DNA of 64,000 nt. Origin: an uncultured Eubacteriales bacterium. GTDB lineage: Bacteria; Bacillota; Clostridia; Christensenellales; Aristaeellaceae. Location: the NCBI GenBank assembly GCA_900548145.1, contig URJB01000001.1, positions 248,001 through 312,000 of the forward strand, in the 5' to 3' direction. Below, piece after piece: positions 16,226-24,689 of this stretch. A program made the translations under genes and the position numbers. Each line of letters starts with the position of its first letter. Positions within the stretch are counted from its first letter, which is position 1. The notes beneath the pieces are model-generated. The model was not told the DNA's origin. It was given only the letters and a program-made list of their open reading frames with translations, and made no database searches.

Positions 16226-17074
16226 TCATTTCCCGCCCTTGCGGAAAAAAGCGGCCACCACCGCGCCCGGCCCGGCGTAGGTTCCGATCACGCTGCCGAT
16301 GCAGACGCTGTCCAGCCGTTCCGTTCCATCCTGCCAAAGCTCGCGGCTGTCCTGAATGTACTGCTGCATCAGCCTGTCGTCCAGTCCGGTATAGCCCAGC
16401 AGAATCGGCATGGTAAAGTCCACGCCGCCCGCTTCCTGAATCTTCTTCACCAGCAGGTTGTTCCCCTGCCTGGAGCCCCGCGCCTTTCCAATCAGAGCGA
16501 CCCTTCCATCCTCGATGGTCACAACCGGCTTGATGTTCAAAACGCCGCCCGCGAAAGCGACGGTCTTGGAGATCCGGCCGCCTTTTTTCAGATATTCCAG
16601 CGTATCCAGCACTCCGATGACGCAGATTTCGTTTCGCTTTTCCTTCAGATGCGCCGCCAGCTCCGGGGCCGCCATGCCTTTTTCCGCGCAGAGGATGGCA
16701 TACTCCGCCAGAATGCCCGCTCCGTTCGCCGCGTTCTGGCTGTCGACCACGTAAATGCTGTCATATCCCTCCGCGGCGATTTGGGCGCTCTGGCAGGTTC
16801 CGGACAGCTTGGAGGAGATGGTGATGACCACGGCGCTCTCCCCTGCCCGGGCAATCTCTTCGTAGGCTTCCTCAAACGCCGCCGGGGAAGGCTGGCTGGT
16901 GGTCGGCATGGCTTCCACGGACACGAGGCGTTCGTAAAACTGGCTTCGGGTGATCGTAACGCCGTCCGTCAGCACCTCCTGCCCAAAATGAATGGTCAGC
17001 GGGATCACCCGGGCGCGCCGACAAAAGGACTCCGTCATGTCCAGCGTGGAGTCCACAATGATTCTCGTTTTCAT
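16226..17074 (-). CDS. DegV family fatty-acid-binding protein
   Basis: 282 residues, normal for DegV proteins. The N-terminus RIIVDSTLDMTESF, the central TSQPSPAAFEEAYEEI and ITISSKLSGTCQSAQIAAE are the conserved blocks that hold the fatty acid carboxylate. These proteins deliver fatty acids to FakA kinase in the cytoplasm; no FakA gene is in the window. The start lies one base after the MarR stop with AAAGGA upstream, so the two genes are coupled. A MarR regulator that senses a lipid would fit but is only an inference. Confidence 0.93.
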   Translation of the reverse strand: MKTRIIVDSTLDMTESFCRRARVIPLTIHFGQEVLTDGVTITRSQFYERLVSVEAMPTTSQPSPAAFEEAYEEIARAGESAVVITISSKLSGTCQSAQIAAEGYDSIYVVDSQNAANGAGILAEYAILCAEKGMAAPELAAHLKEKRNEICVIGVLDTLEYLKKGGRISKTVAFAGGVLNIKPVVTIEDGRVALIGKARGSRQGNNLLVKKIQEAGGVDFTMPILLGYTGLDDRLMQQYIQDSRELWQDGTERLDSVCIGSVIGTYAGPGAVVAAFFRKGGK

Positions 17075-17075
17075 T

Positions 17076-17552
17076 CTATTTCCTTTCTTCAGCCCGCAGG
17101 GCCGCCTCGTTCGTTTTGGTTTCCCCCATTTGGGCCAGCCGCTCGCTGACGGCGGAAAGCGCGCGATACATCACGGCCCGCTCCTCCTCCGTCAGGGCGG
17201 AGCCTGCTTCCCTGACGATCCGGTCAATCTTCTCCATGATTCTCCGGCCGGTCGCCTCTCCCTTCTCCGTCAGCCGGAGGGGCGATCGATAACGCTTTCT
17301 GGCGCTGCTGTCGCAGACCAGATAGCCTTCCTTTTCCAAAAAATCCAGTGAGCGGGAAATGGCGGCCTTGTCCTCGTCGCAGCGGTCACACAATTCCCCC
17401 GCCGTCAGCGGCCCTGCCGTCGTAAGGTGATACAGACAGGCCACATGAGGGCCTTTCAGATGGAATTCCGCCATTTCTTCCGTTTTGATTCGGCGAATGT
17501 TGCGGTTGATTTTGGCAATCAGCACCGTAAAGGCCGCGAAGCGCTCTTCCAT
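17076..17552 (-). CDS. MarR family transcriptional regulator
   Basis: 158 residues. The winged helix includes LTAGELCDRCDEDKAAISRSLDFLEKE and the wing with YRSPLRLTEKGEATG. It is the first gene of a two-gene operon with degV. The promoter carries two palindromes with identical arms, TGTTGA-N4-TCAACA, one over the -35 box and one in the leader, so the protein very probably represses itself and degV. Its ligand is unknown; pairing with DegV suggests a fatty acid or related compound. Confidence 0.92.
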   Translation of the reverse strand: MEERFAAFTVLIAKINRNIRRIKTEEMAEFHLKGPHVACLYHLTTAGPLTAGELCDRCDEDKAAISRSLDFLEKEGYLVCDSSARKRYRSPLRLTEKGEATGRRIMEKIDRIVREAGSALTEEERAVMYRALSAVSERLAQMGETKTNEAALRAEERK

Positions 17553-17566
17553 GTTTCCCTCCTTCC

Positions 17567-17582
17567 TGTTGACGAATCAACA
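17567..17582. promoter_or_regulatory. MarR operator, downstream copy
   Basis: TGTTGACGAATCAACA: six-base arms around a 4-base centre, between the promoter and the marR start. It has the same arms as the copy at 17608-17623, centred 41 bases away. Confidence 0.75.
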
Positions 17583-17592
17583 AGCAGTTATG

Positions 17593-17621
17593 ATTCTAAC
17601 ACTGTTTTGTTGATTTGTCAA
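17593..17621 (-). promoter_or_regulatory. Sigma-A promoter of marR-degV
   Basis: On the minus strand TTGACA (17621-17616), 17 bases, TAGAAT (17598-17593). The -35 box is inside the upstream operator. Confidence 0.8.
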
Positions 17622-17623
17622 CA
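17608..17623. promoter_or_regulatory. MarR operator, copy over the -35 box
   Basis: TGTTGATTTGTCAACA: the same six-base arms as the downstream copy. Binding here would block RNA polymerase. Confidence 0.75.
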
Positions 17624-17632
17624 TTTTATCTT

Positions 17633-17659
17633 AAAAAACCGAAGCGACGAGCGCTTCGG
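17633..17659 (-). terminator. Terminator of the ECF-coaX-hom-tcdA-GNAT operon
   Basis: CCGAAGCG, loop ACGAG, CGCTTCGG (17639-17659), followed on the minus strand by TTTTTT (17638-17633). Confidence 0.85.
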
Positions 17660-17666
17660 AAAAAGC

Positions 17667-18185
17667 TTAGAGCGTTATATCATACCGAATCTCTTTCATT
17701 ACCAGATCGGTATTGCGCTTGTGGTACGTTTTTTCAGTTGCTGCAATGCCGCCGCATTTTTCCGCCACCCGGCAGGAGGCGGCATTTTCGGCGCTGACCC
17801 AAATGGTGGCTTTTTCCGCCCCCTGACGGCGGGCGTATTCTATCATGCCCTGCGCCATTTCCGTGGCATAGCCCTGCTTCCAAAAGTACGGGTGAACGCA
17901 GTAAGCCAGATCATAAGTTTTTCCCTCGTCAAGAGGCAGAAAACTGCAAGTGCCGACGCGCTGCTCCGGGTGTTCTTTCATTACGGGGATCAGGTAACAA
18001 CATTCCTCGTCGTCGCCCAGTTCTTCCAGTTCCCGAATGTATTCCGGGTCAGGTTCCAGCATAGGCTCGTCCGGCAGGTACTTTCCCACCTCCGGGTCAT
18101 TCCAGATGCGGAAGGCCCACAGAGCGTCCTCTTTAGTAAAACCGCGTAATAGCAGCCGAGTCGTTTCAATCGCGGGGATTTTCAT
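17667..18185 (-). CDS. GNAT family N-acetyltransferase (RimJ/RimL type)
   Basis: 172 residues. It opens with TTRLLLRGFTKEDALWAF, typical of acetyltransferases related to RimJ/RimL, and has an acetyl-CoA motif region around QGYATEMAQGMIEYARRQG with VSAENAASCRVAEKCG near residue 135. It would transfer acetyl from acetyl-CoA to an amine; the substrate is not predictable. Its start overlaps the tcdA end by 20 bases in another frame, so it is the last gene of that operon. Confidence 0.88.
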   Translation of the reverse strand: MKIPAIETTRLLLRGFTKEDALWAFRIWNDPEVGKYLPDEPMLEPDPEYIRELEELGDDEECCYLIPVMKEHPEQRVGTCSFLPLDEGKTYDLAYCVHPYFWKQGYATEMAQGMIEYARRQGAEKATIWVSAENAASCRVAEKCGGIAATEKTYHKRNTDLVMKEIRYDITL

Positions 18186-18924
18186 CGTTTATCTTGTTTC
18201 CTTCCCAAATGATTCGAGCGGCCTCATAGGCCAGATAAAGTCCCGCCACCGACGGCACGAAGCTGACAGAACCGGGTGCCACCCGGCCGGTTGCCTTTGT
18301 TTCGGCTTCATCCTCCGGGGACGGCGTTGGGATTTTCGCCTTTTCCAGCGAATAGACGCACCGCAACGCCGGCACACCCCGTTTGCGAAGCTGCTGCCGC
18401 ATCACCCGGCATAGGCGGCAGTCCTTGGTGTCGTACAGATCGCCGATTCGAATCTGCGTGGGATCCAGCCGGTTGCCCATGCCCATGCAGCTGACCAGCG
18501 GGATTCCCCGCCCATAACAGACCTCCGCCAGATGCAGCTTGGCTGAAACCGTGTCGATGGCGTCCAGCACCACCGTGCAGTCCGCCGGAATCTCCACCGG
18601 GTTTTCCGGGAGATAAAAGGCGTTGACGGTTGTGATCCTCATTCCCGGGGCAGCGTCCCGAAGTCTTGCCGCTACCACATCGGTTTTCTGCTGTCCCACC
18701 GTGCTTTCCAAGGCAGGCAGCTGTCGGTTCAGATTGGATGGTGCCACGGTATCGTTATCCACGATGGTCAGATGTCCTATACCCAGCCGTGCCAGCGCCT
18801 CCGCCGCGTAGCTGCCCACGCCGCCCAAGCCGAACAGCAACACATGGGCGTTGCGGAGCCGCTCCATCCGTTCGGAATCCAGCAGCAGTGCCGTCCGTTT
18901 CAGTCGTTCCTGTGCAATATCCAA
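18166..18924 (-). CDS. tcdA: tRNA threonylcarbamoyladenosine dehydratase TcdA
   Basis: 252 residues, the usual length. The ThiF/E1-like fold shows the ATP-binding GLGGVGSYAAEALARLGI, then DNDTVAPSNLNRQ with the adenylation asparagine and arginine, DAIDTVSAKLHLA, and the C-terminal GSVSFVPSVAGLYLA. TcdA uses ATP to cyclise t6A37 to ct6A in tRNAs reading ANN codons. The start is TTG, eight bases after GGAGG that lies in the end of hom, three bases beyond the hom stop. It has no obvious functional link to hom or coaX. Confidence 0.93.
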   Translation of the reverse strand: MDIAQERLKRTALLLDSERMERLRNAHVLLFGLGGVGSYAAEALARLGIGHLTIVDNDTVAPSNLNRQLPALESTVGQQKTDVVAARLRDAAPGMRITTVNAFYLPENPVEIPADCTVVLDAIDTVSAKLHLAEVCYGRGIPLVSCMGMGNRLDPTQIRIGDLYDTKDCRLCRVMRQQLRKRGVPALRCVYSLEKAKIPTPSPEDEAETKATGRVAPGSVSFVPSVAGLYLAYEAARIIWEGNKINDENPRD

Positions 18925-18927
18925 TGC

Positions 18928-20208
18928 TTATCCCTCCACCCGAATCAGGCTTTCCACCTGCGCGATGGCCTGGTCGATTTCCCGAACCGCCTGCTGCATG
19001 TCCTTTTCATAGGCACGATGGGTAATAAACACCATAGGAATGCGCCCGTTCCGCTTTTCGCCCTTCTGCTGCATGGCAGCAATGCTGACCCCATGATCGG
19101 CAAAGGTAGCCGCCACCCGGCTCAGAACGCCGGGTGCGTCGATGGCCATGGTGCGCACATAGAAGGCGCAGCGCCAGTCGTCATTTTTCTGCAGCCCGTC
19201 GGCGTTATCCGGGTCGGTGATGAAGGTGGGATAGCGATGCACCGGCGTAGAAGAAGCCCGCAGCAGGTCGCTAACGATCGCACTGGCCGTGGGCATATCC
19301 CCTGCGCCTCGGCCCATGAACATCATTTCGCCGCAGGCATGACCCTGCAGATATACCGCGTTGAACGCGTCCGACACATTCGCCATGGGGTGGTTGTTGG
19401 GAATAAAAGTCGGATTTACACGGGTCTCCACCCGCATTCCGTCCCGTTTGGCAATGGCCAGCAGTTTCAGCGTATAGCCGAGTTCCTGTCCGCAGCGGAT
19501 ATCCTCCTGACTGACATGGGTAATGCCCTCCACATGGATAAAATCGAAGGGTACATGTCCATGAAATGCGAGACTGGCCAGAATGCTCAGCTTGTAGGCC
19601 GCATCGTAGCCCTCCACATCGGTAGAGGGATCCGGCTCCGCCAGTCCCAGCCGCTGTGCATCCCGAAGCACGTCCTCATATTCCAGCCCCTCCCGGCTCA
19701 TGCGGGAAAGAATGTAGTTGGTGGTGCCGTTCATGATGCCGTACAGATAGCTGATTCGATTGGCCTGCAGGCTTTCCTCCATGGTATGGATGATGGGGAT
19801 GGCTCCGCACACCGCCGCCTCGTAGTACAGACCCGCGCCGCTTTTCCGGGCGGCCTGCTGCAGCTCGTGCCAGTGCAGGGCGAAGGCCACCTTGTTGGCG
19901 GTCACCAGCGTCTTGCCCTTTTCCAGCGCCGCCAGATCCCATTGAAACGCGGGCTGCTCGCCGCCAAGAAATTCCAGAATGATGGAAATCTCCGGGTCGT
20001 TCAGCAGGTCGTCCACCCGGTCGGTCAGCACGCCCTCCGGCAGCTCGATTTCCCTTTTTTTATGCACGTCCCGCACCAGCGCCCGCTTCACTTCAAAGTG
20101 AAGCCCCGTGCGATGGCTGATCTCCTTCGAAAAGCCCGTAAGCAGCTTCCATACGCCGCTGCCAACGTTGCCGCAGCCGAAAAATCCGATTTTGACCGTC
20201 GGTTCCAT
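18928..20208 (-). CDS. hom: Homoserine dehydrogenase
   Basis: 426 residues with the standard three parts: the NAD(P)-binding domain (IGFFGCGNVGSGVWKLL), the catalytic domain with GIMNGTTNYILSRM and AEPDPSTDVEGYDAAYK, and a C-terminal ACT domain (APGVLSRVAATFADHGVS, from about residue 345) for threonine feedback. It reduces aspartate semialdehyde to homoserine for threonine and methionine. The ATG at 20208, following GAGAGGAG, is preferred over one at 20244 that would overlap coaX. It sits 19 bases after coaX. Confidence 0.96.
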   Translation of the reverse strand: MEPTVKIGFFGCGNVGSGVWKLLTGFSKEISHRTGLHFEVKRALVRDVHKKREIELPEGVLTDRVDDLLNDPEISIILEFLGGEQPAFQWDLAALEKGKTLVTANKVAFALHWHELQQAARKSGAGLYYEAAVCGAIPIIHTMEESLQANRISYLYGIMNGTTNYILSRMSREGLEYEDVLRDAQRLGLAEPDPSTDVEGYDAAYKLSILASLAFHGHVPFDFIHVEGITHVSQEDIRCGQELGYTLKLLAIAKRDGMRVETRVNPTFIPNNHPMANVSDAFNAVYLQGHACGEMMFMGRGAGDMPTASAIVSDLLRASSTPVHRYPTFITDPDNADGLQKNDDWRCAFYVRTMAIDAPGVLSRVAATFADHGVSIAAMQQKGEKRNGRIPMVFITHRAYEKDMQQAVREIDQAIAQVESLIRVEG

Positions 20209-20227
20209 CCTTCTGTTTCTCCTCTCG

Positions 20228-20995
20228 TCAGCGGTTGCGTTCATACAGGAGCCGAAGCCCCTTCAGGGTTAAAATCCCGTCCAATTTGTCGATGATGCCG
20301 CCTTCTTCGGCTACGATCACCGCCATGCCGCCGGTGGCCACCACCAGCGCCTCCGGCGCGTGAAGCTCCTCCCGGAACTTGCGCACCAGATACTCGATCT
20401 GGCCGATAAAGCCGTTGATCACGCCGGACTGAAGATTCGTCACCGTGGTGCGGGAAATCACGTGTTCAGGCCGAACCAACTCGAACCGAGGCAGCTTGGC
20501 CGTGCCGCGAACCAGCGCGTCACTGGTCAGCTTCAGACCCGGGCAGATACAGCCCCCCAGAAAGGAACCTTCTTCGTCGATGGCCCCGAAGGTGGTGGCG
20601 GTGCCGAAGTCGATAAAAATGCAGGGGCCACCATACTCCGCCTGCACGGCCACAGCGTTGGCAATACGGTCGCTGCCCAATTCCCGGGGATTCTCATATT
20701 TCAGATTGATTCCGGTCTTGATGCCGGGAGCCACCATCATGGGCGACTGTCCGAAATAATTCTTGCACATGTGTTCCAGTGTAAAATTGATGGTAGGCAC
20801 CACACTGGACATCACGATCCCCTCGATGTCGCTGCAGTCGATTCCATCCCGCTCCAGCAGCCCGGAAAGCAGAAAACCGTATTCGTCGCTGGTATGAGTG
20901 CTGGAAGTGGACAGCCGCCAGTACTTCTTCATCTCCACGCCGTCAAACAGGGCGGTCTTGATATTGGTATTGCCAACGTCCATGGTTAAGATCAT
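20228..20995 (-). CDS. coaX: Type III pantothenate kinase
   Basis: 255 residues. The N-terminal MILTMDVGNTNIKTALF holds the ATP-binding aspartate; FIDFGTATTFGAID and GGCICPGLKLTSDAL are the CoaX family blocks. It phosphorylates pantothenate in the first step of coenzyme A synthesis, needs a monovalent cation, and is not feedback inhibited. Its ATG overlaps the stop of the upstream ECF S component by ATGA, so the two are made together; a pantothenate transporter is the natural partner. Confidence 0.96.
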   Translation of the reverse strand: MILTMDVGNTNIKTALFDGVEMKKYWRLSTSSTHTSDEYGFLLSGLLERDGIDCSDIEGIVMSSVVPTINFTLEHMCKNYFGQSPMMVAPGIKTGINLKYENPRELGSDRIANAVAVQAEYGGPCIFIDFGTATTFGAIDEEGSFLGGCICPGLKLTSDALVRGTAKLPRFELVRPEHVISRTTVTNLQSGVINGFIGQIEYLVRKFREELHAPEALVVATGGMAVIVAEEGGIIDKLDGILTLKGLRLLYERNR

Positions 20996-21672
20996 GCTTG
21001 TTTCCTTCCTTTACGCTTGGTAACGGCGTCCACCGCCACTTTGACCATGGGCACCAGAAGCGCGGCTACAACGGCCTCGGCAATGCCATTGGGCAGACCG
21101 ACTGCCGCCACCAGCCACGCGCCCGCGTGATCCAGATAATGAGCTTCTGTTTCACCGGTAGAGATCATGTTATTAACTATTTCCGTCAATTTCGCACCGT
21201 AAATCAAGTACAGTGTTCCCAGCACCAGCACGGTATTAAGAACCGCACCCACTGCGGCGGCAATGCCTGCGGCGATCTTATCTCGTACCTGTCCGTCCCG
21301 AAAGAGCTTTTTCAGCAAGAGATACACCGCGTAAGCTCCCAGCGGGAATAAAATGCGCGGCAGGACGCTGATCAGCGGATTGCGGAAGAACAGCGTCAGG
21401 CCCACCGCGCCGGACTCCCATGCGCGAATCAAGCTGCATGTGCCGAACACCAATCCGACAAAGCCGCCGACCCACCAGCCCTCCACCAGCGCGGCGATCA
21501 GCACCGGCACATGTACCGTGGTCACTGCCAGCAGAGGCGGCGGAAGCTGAATCATTCCGATGGGGGTAAATACCAGAAGCGCGGTAATGGCGCTGAGCAT
21601 GGCGGCGACGGTCATCTGACGGATGCGGTCGCTCTGACGGCGGCGTTTTTCCAGAATGGTTTCCTGTTTCAT
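20992..21672 (-). CDS. ECF transporter S component, probably for pantothenate
   Basis: 226 residues. The ATG at 21672 follows GGAGGAAAAAAGAA; a long upstream frame extension has no start signals. A basic N-terminus is followed by about six membrane segments, with the ECF S-type helix MTVAAMLSAITALLVF and the loop LVEGWWVGGFVGLVFG. S components capture a vitamin and dock on a shared EcfA/A'/T module, not seen here. ATGA overlap with coaX makes pantothenate the best guess (PanT-like), though sequence alone does not prove it. Confidence 0.8.
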   Translation of the reverse strand: MKQETILEKRRRQSDRIRQMTVAAMLSAITALLVFTPIGMIQLPPPLLAVTTVHVPVLIAALVEGWWVGGFVGLVFGTCSLIRAWESGAVGLTLFFRNPLISVLPRILFPLGAYAVYLLLKKLFRDGQVRDKIAAGIAAAVGAVLNTVLVLGTLYLIYGAKLTEIVNNMISTGETEAHYLDHAGAWLVAAVGLPNGIAEAVVAALLVPMVKVAVDAVTKRKGRKQA

Positions 21673-21796
21673 TTTCTTTTTTCCTCCGTTCGAGTTCTTG
21701 TGGGATACCCGACGATTCTGGGGAACCGTTTCGCGGCATTTCCGATGGGCAGTCGCCGGCGCTTGCGCTCGGCTCCGCCGGAAAAGCAACACTGGC

Positions 21797-21825
21797 ATTA
21801 TATCGGTTTCCGGCGCGGTTGTAAA
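21797..21825 (-). promoter_or_regulatory. Sigma-A promoter of the ECF-coaX-hom operon
   Basis: On the minus strand TTTACA (21825-21820), 17 bases, TATAAT (21802-21797), in the 219-base divergent region with the L,D-transpeptidase gene. No riboswitch-like structure was recognised in the 120-base leader. Confidence 0.78.
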
Positions 21826-21891
21826 GCGATTCTCCGTCATACTTGCCGGGACGGACGCATAAAGTCCAGAGAAAACAGAGGGAGGACAGAC

Positions 21892-22626
21892 ATGAAGCAG
21901 CGGAGATTCCGTCAAAAAGCCCTGTGCACTTTCGCGCTGCTGGCCATCTTGTCCCTTTCTCTTTTCCTGCAGGCCGCCGTTTCGGAAGAAACGAAAAGCC
22001 CGGTACTTTCTCCATCAGAATCTGCCCGGCGGGCCAACGTGCCGGAGGGCAACTGGATCTGGATCGACTTACCCCAGAAGACGCTGACGCTTTATCAGGG
22101 AACAGAAGTGCTCAAGCGCTACCCCATTGCCTCTGGCACTTGGGAAACGCCCTCGCCTATCGGGGTTTTCTATATTACCCATCGTTTCGCAGGAGAACTT
22201 GGCGGATTCGGCACCCGTTTTCTGGGACTGAACGTGCCTTGGGGGCAGTTCGGCATCCATGGCACCAACCGGCCCGGAAGCATTGGTTCCAACGCCAGTC
22301 ACGGCTGCATTCGCATGTTCGTTCAGGACTCGGAGGAGCTTTACGGCAAGATAGGTAACTGGAGCAAGGTGGTCATTCAGGGCGGGCCCTACGGACAGTT
22401 GGATTCCAGCCTGCGGGCGCTGCGCCCTGGCGACCGAAACAGTCATGTGGCGGCGGTGCAGCGGCGGCTGATCTCCCTTGGTTATCTGTACGAAAACGCC
22501 GACGGCGTATACGGAGCCGGAACGACCGCTGCTGTCCGCCGGGCCCGAAAGGCGCTGGGGCTGCAGGATGGCGACGAAGTAGACGCGGCCTTTTACCGTG
22601 CTATCGGATTGATTTTATTTGAATAA
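21892..22626 (+). CDS. Secreted L,D-transpeptidase (YkuD) with peptidoglycan-binding domain
   Basis: 244 residues. The ATG at 21892 follows GAGGGAGG. A signal peptide or anchor (about residues 8-28, CTFALLAILSLSLFLQAA) precedes the YkuD domain. The catalytic block is FGIHGTNRPGSIG then ASHGCIRM with the nucleophilic cysteine. A C-terminal PG_binding_1 repeat (LRPGDRNSHVAAVQRRLISL) follows. It would cross-link or modify peptidoglycan outside the membrane. It lies 23 bases ahead of spoIIIAA on the same strand, so it may be co-expressed in sporulation, perhaps for cortex or engulfment. Confidence 0.92.
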   Translation: MKQRRFRQKALCTFALLAILSLSLFLQAAVSEETKSPVLSPSESARRANVPEGNWIWIDLPQKTLTLYQGTEVLKRYPIASGTWETPSPIGVFYITHRFAGELGGFGTRFLGLNVPWGQFGIHGTNRPGSIGSNASHGCIRMFVQDSEELYGKIGNWSKVVIQGGPYGQLDSSLRALRPGDRNSHVAAVQRRLISLGYLYENADGVYGAGTTAAVRRARKALGLQDGDEVDAAFYRAIGLILFE

Positions 22627-22649
22627 ATGTGGCTTCGGAGGTTGGAACC

Positions 22650-23561
22650 ATGAAATGGTATGAAACGATTGCTTTTCTCACCCACTGCCTGCCCAAGGCG
22701 GCAGCCCGTCCGCTGAATGCCCTGCCAGAGGGCAGTCTGCGAGAGATCCGCGTTCGTGCTGGGCAATCCATCCGCCTTTCCACCCGTCAGGGGGAAACCA
22801 TCTGTCCCTGCGAGCCCACGCCCCAGCAGGTAGCCCAAATGGCCGAAGCGCTGTGCGAACACGCACTGTACGCCCGGGCCGAGGAACAGCGCAGCGGCTT
22901 TGTCACCCTCCGGGGCGGGCACCGCATGGGGCTGTGCGGCCGGGTGATCTGTCAGGGACAAAGCATCCGCGCCTTGCGGGACATCAGCTCCTTCTGCATC
23001 CGCATCGCGGGTCAATGGCGGGGCGCGGCAGACGGGCTGATCGGCCAGTTAACGGACGAAAACGGGAGCTGCCGTTCCGCTCTGATCGTTGGTCTGCCTG
23101 GCATGGGCAAAACGACCCTGCTTCGGGACAGTCTACGCCGCTTAAGTGAAGCGGGACGGCGGGTGTGCGTAGTAGACGAACGCAGCGAGATCGCCGCCAT
23201 GTGCGACGGGCTTCCTCAACTGGAAGTAGGGCCATGTACAGACGTGCTGGACGGCTGCGGAAAAGAAGCGGGGCTTCGCTGGTTACTCCGTTCCTTATCG
23301 CCGGAGGTGCTGGTCACGGACGAGCTGAGCGACACCTTGGATGCTCAGGCGGCGCTGGAAGCCATCCGCAGCGGGGTCAGCATGCTGGCTACCGTCCACG
23401 GCCGTGATCTGGACAGTGTTTGCGGCCGAAACACGCTGTATCCGCTCATCCGCGATCGGGCCTTCGAACGCTACGCCGTGTTGGACGTTCACGAAGTCGG
23501 AAAGCTGGCCGGAATCTATGACCGTGATTTTCAGCCCGTGGTTTCCGAGGAGGATGCATAA
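22650..23561 (+). CDS. spoIIIAA: Stage III sporulation protein AA (ATPase)
   Basis: 303 residues. The Walker A motif is GLPGMGKTTLLRD (about residue 150), with VVDERSEIAAMCDG and the Walker B region PEVLVTDELSD. It resembles AAA/secretion ATPases and powers the mother cell-forespore SpoIIIA-SpoIIQ channel from the mother cell side. The ATG at 22650 is eight bases after GGAGG. Its stop overlaps the next start (TAATG). The full set AA to AH follows in canonical order. Confidence 0.97.
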   Translation: MKWYETIAFLTHCLPKAAARPLNALPEGSLREIRVRAGQSIRLSTRQGETICPCEPTPQQVAQMAEALCEHALYARAEEQRSGFVTLRGGHRMGLCGRVICQGQSIRALRDISSFCIRIAGQWRGAADGLIGQLTDENGSCRSALIVGLPGMGKTTLLRDSLRRLSEAGRRVCVVDERSEIAAMCDGLPQLEVGPCTDVLDGCGKEAGLRWLLRSLSPEVLVTDELSDTLDAQAALEAIRSGVSMLATVHGRDLDSVCGRNTLYPLIRDRAFERYAVLDVHEVGKLAGIYDRDFQPVVSEEDA

Positions 23562-24079
23562 TGTTGGGGGCAGCAGGAGCGCTTTTGTGCATGGCGCTGG
23601 GGACGGCGTTGGGGGCAGGACTGAAGGAACGTCGCTGCGCCAGGCTGCGGCTGTTAGAAAATGAAATGGAATTATTGGCTCGAATGCGGCTGCTGATTCT
23701 GGAGGAACGTCTGGGGCTGCCCGCGCTGCTTCGCGTCTGCGCGTCTGACGGCGACGAGGGCGTTTTTTCCCACCGATTGGAAAAAGCGGCGGAAATTCTG
23801 GAAAAGCACCCGCTGCTCGGTCTGCGGGACGCATACCAGCAGGCAACCTCTGCCCTTCCGCTCTCCGCAGAGAAGTCTGAAGAAAAGGCTGTGCTGGACG
23901 GTCTATTCGCTCAACTGGGCACCGGCACCGCCTCCATGCGGGAACAGGCGGCATCCAGCGCCATCCGCCGTCTGCGTCCTCTTGCAGAAAAAGCCCGGGA
24001 GCAGGCGGAAAAGGGCGGCAAGCTGCTCATGCAGTTGGGGCTTCTGTTCGGCCTGATGCTGGGCATTGCGTTATGGTAA
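23561..24079 (+). CDS. spoIIIAB: Stage III sporulation protein AB
   Basis: 172 residues, standard length. An N-terminal membrane helix (AAGALLCMALGTALGAGL) is followed by a helical soluble region and a C-terminal hydrophobic helix (LLMQLGLLFGLMLGIALW). It resembles GspF-type platform proteins of secretion systems. It overlaps spoIIIAA by one base (TAATG) and precedes spoIIIAC by 20 bases. Confidence 0.95.
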   Translation: MLGAAGALLCMALGTALGAGLKERRCARLRLLENEMELLARMRLLILEERLGLPALLRVCASDGDEGVFSHRLEKAAEILEKHPLLGLRDAYQQATSALPLSAEKSEEKAVLDGLFAQLGTGTASMREQAASSAIRRLRPLAEKAREQAEKGGKLLMQLGLLFGLMLGIALW

Positions 24080-24099
24080 CGATTTAGGAGGGCAAGGCG

Positions 24100-24300
24100 A
24101 TGATTCAGGTAGATCTGCTCTTCAAGCTGGCGGGGCTGGGCGTAGCGGTGGCTGTCATCAGTCAGGTGCTGAACCGGGCGGGCCGGGAGGAACTGGGGAC
24201 GCTGGTCACAGTGGTCGGGCTGGTCATCGGTCTGTTTCTGGTGGTCAATCTGATCTCCGACCTGCTTTCCAGCCTGAAAAGCATTTTTGCGCTGTATTAG
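24100..24300 (+). CDS. spoIIIAC: Stage III sporulation protein AC
   Basis: 66 residues, the typical size. Two membrane helices (LLFKLAGLGVAVAVI and LVTVVGLVIGLFLVVNLI) flank a short polar turn with the family signature LNRAGREELG. It forms the membrane part of the SpoIIIA channel with AD and AE. The start follows AGGAGGGCAAGGCG. Confidence 0.96.
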   Translation: MIQVDLLFKLAGLGVAVAVISQVLNRAGREELGTLVTVVGLVIGLFLVVNLISDLLSSLKSIFALY

Positions 24301-24302
24301 CC

Positions 24303-24689
24303 ATGGAATTTCTGCAATGGATGGGACTTGCCGTCTCGGCGGCGGTTTTGTGTCTGGTAGTACGGCAGCAGCAGCCGCAGATCGCATCCCTTTGCTCATT
24401 GGCGGCTGGCTGCATTCTGCTGACCGGGGCATTGGGCAGCATTTCTTCCCTTCGGCAGGAGCTTCAGCAGCTGACGGCGATGGCTGGTTTTCAGGAAGGA
24501 ACGCTGTCCGTTTTCCTGAAGGTGCTGGGCATGAGCTACACCGCCGAACTGACCGCACAAACATGCTCCGATCTGGGAGAAAACAGTCTGGCACTGAAAG
24601 TGCAGCTATTGGGAAAGCTGAGCGTTTTTATCCTGACCGTGCCCCTGCTGTTAGAGCTTTTACAGTTGATTTTGGAGCTGGCTCCATGA
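24303..24689 (+). CDS. spoIIIAD: Stage III sporulation protein AD
   Basis: 128 residues, as expected. It has three to four hydrophobic helices (GLAVSAAVLCLVVR, LCSLAAGCILLTGAL, KLSVFILTVPLLLELL) and the conserved AELTAQTCSDLGENSLALKV. The ATG lies two bases after the spoIIIAC stop; its own stop overlaps spoIIIAE by ATGA. Membrane component of the mother cell channel. Confidence 0.95.
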   Translation: MEFLQWMGLAVSAAVLCLVVRQQQPQIASLCSLAAGCILLTGALGSISSLRQELQQLTAMAGFQEGTLSVFLKVLGMSYTAELTAQTCSDLGENSLALKVQLLGKLSVFILTVPLLLELLQLILELAP

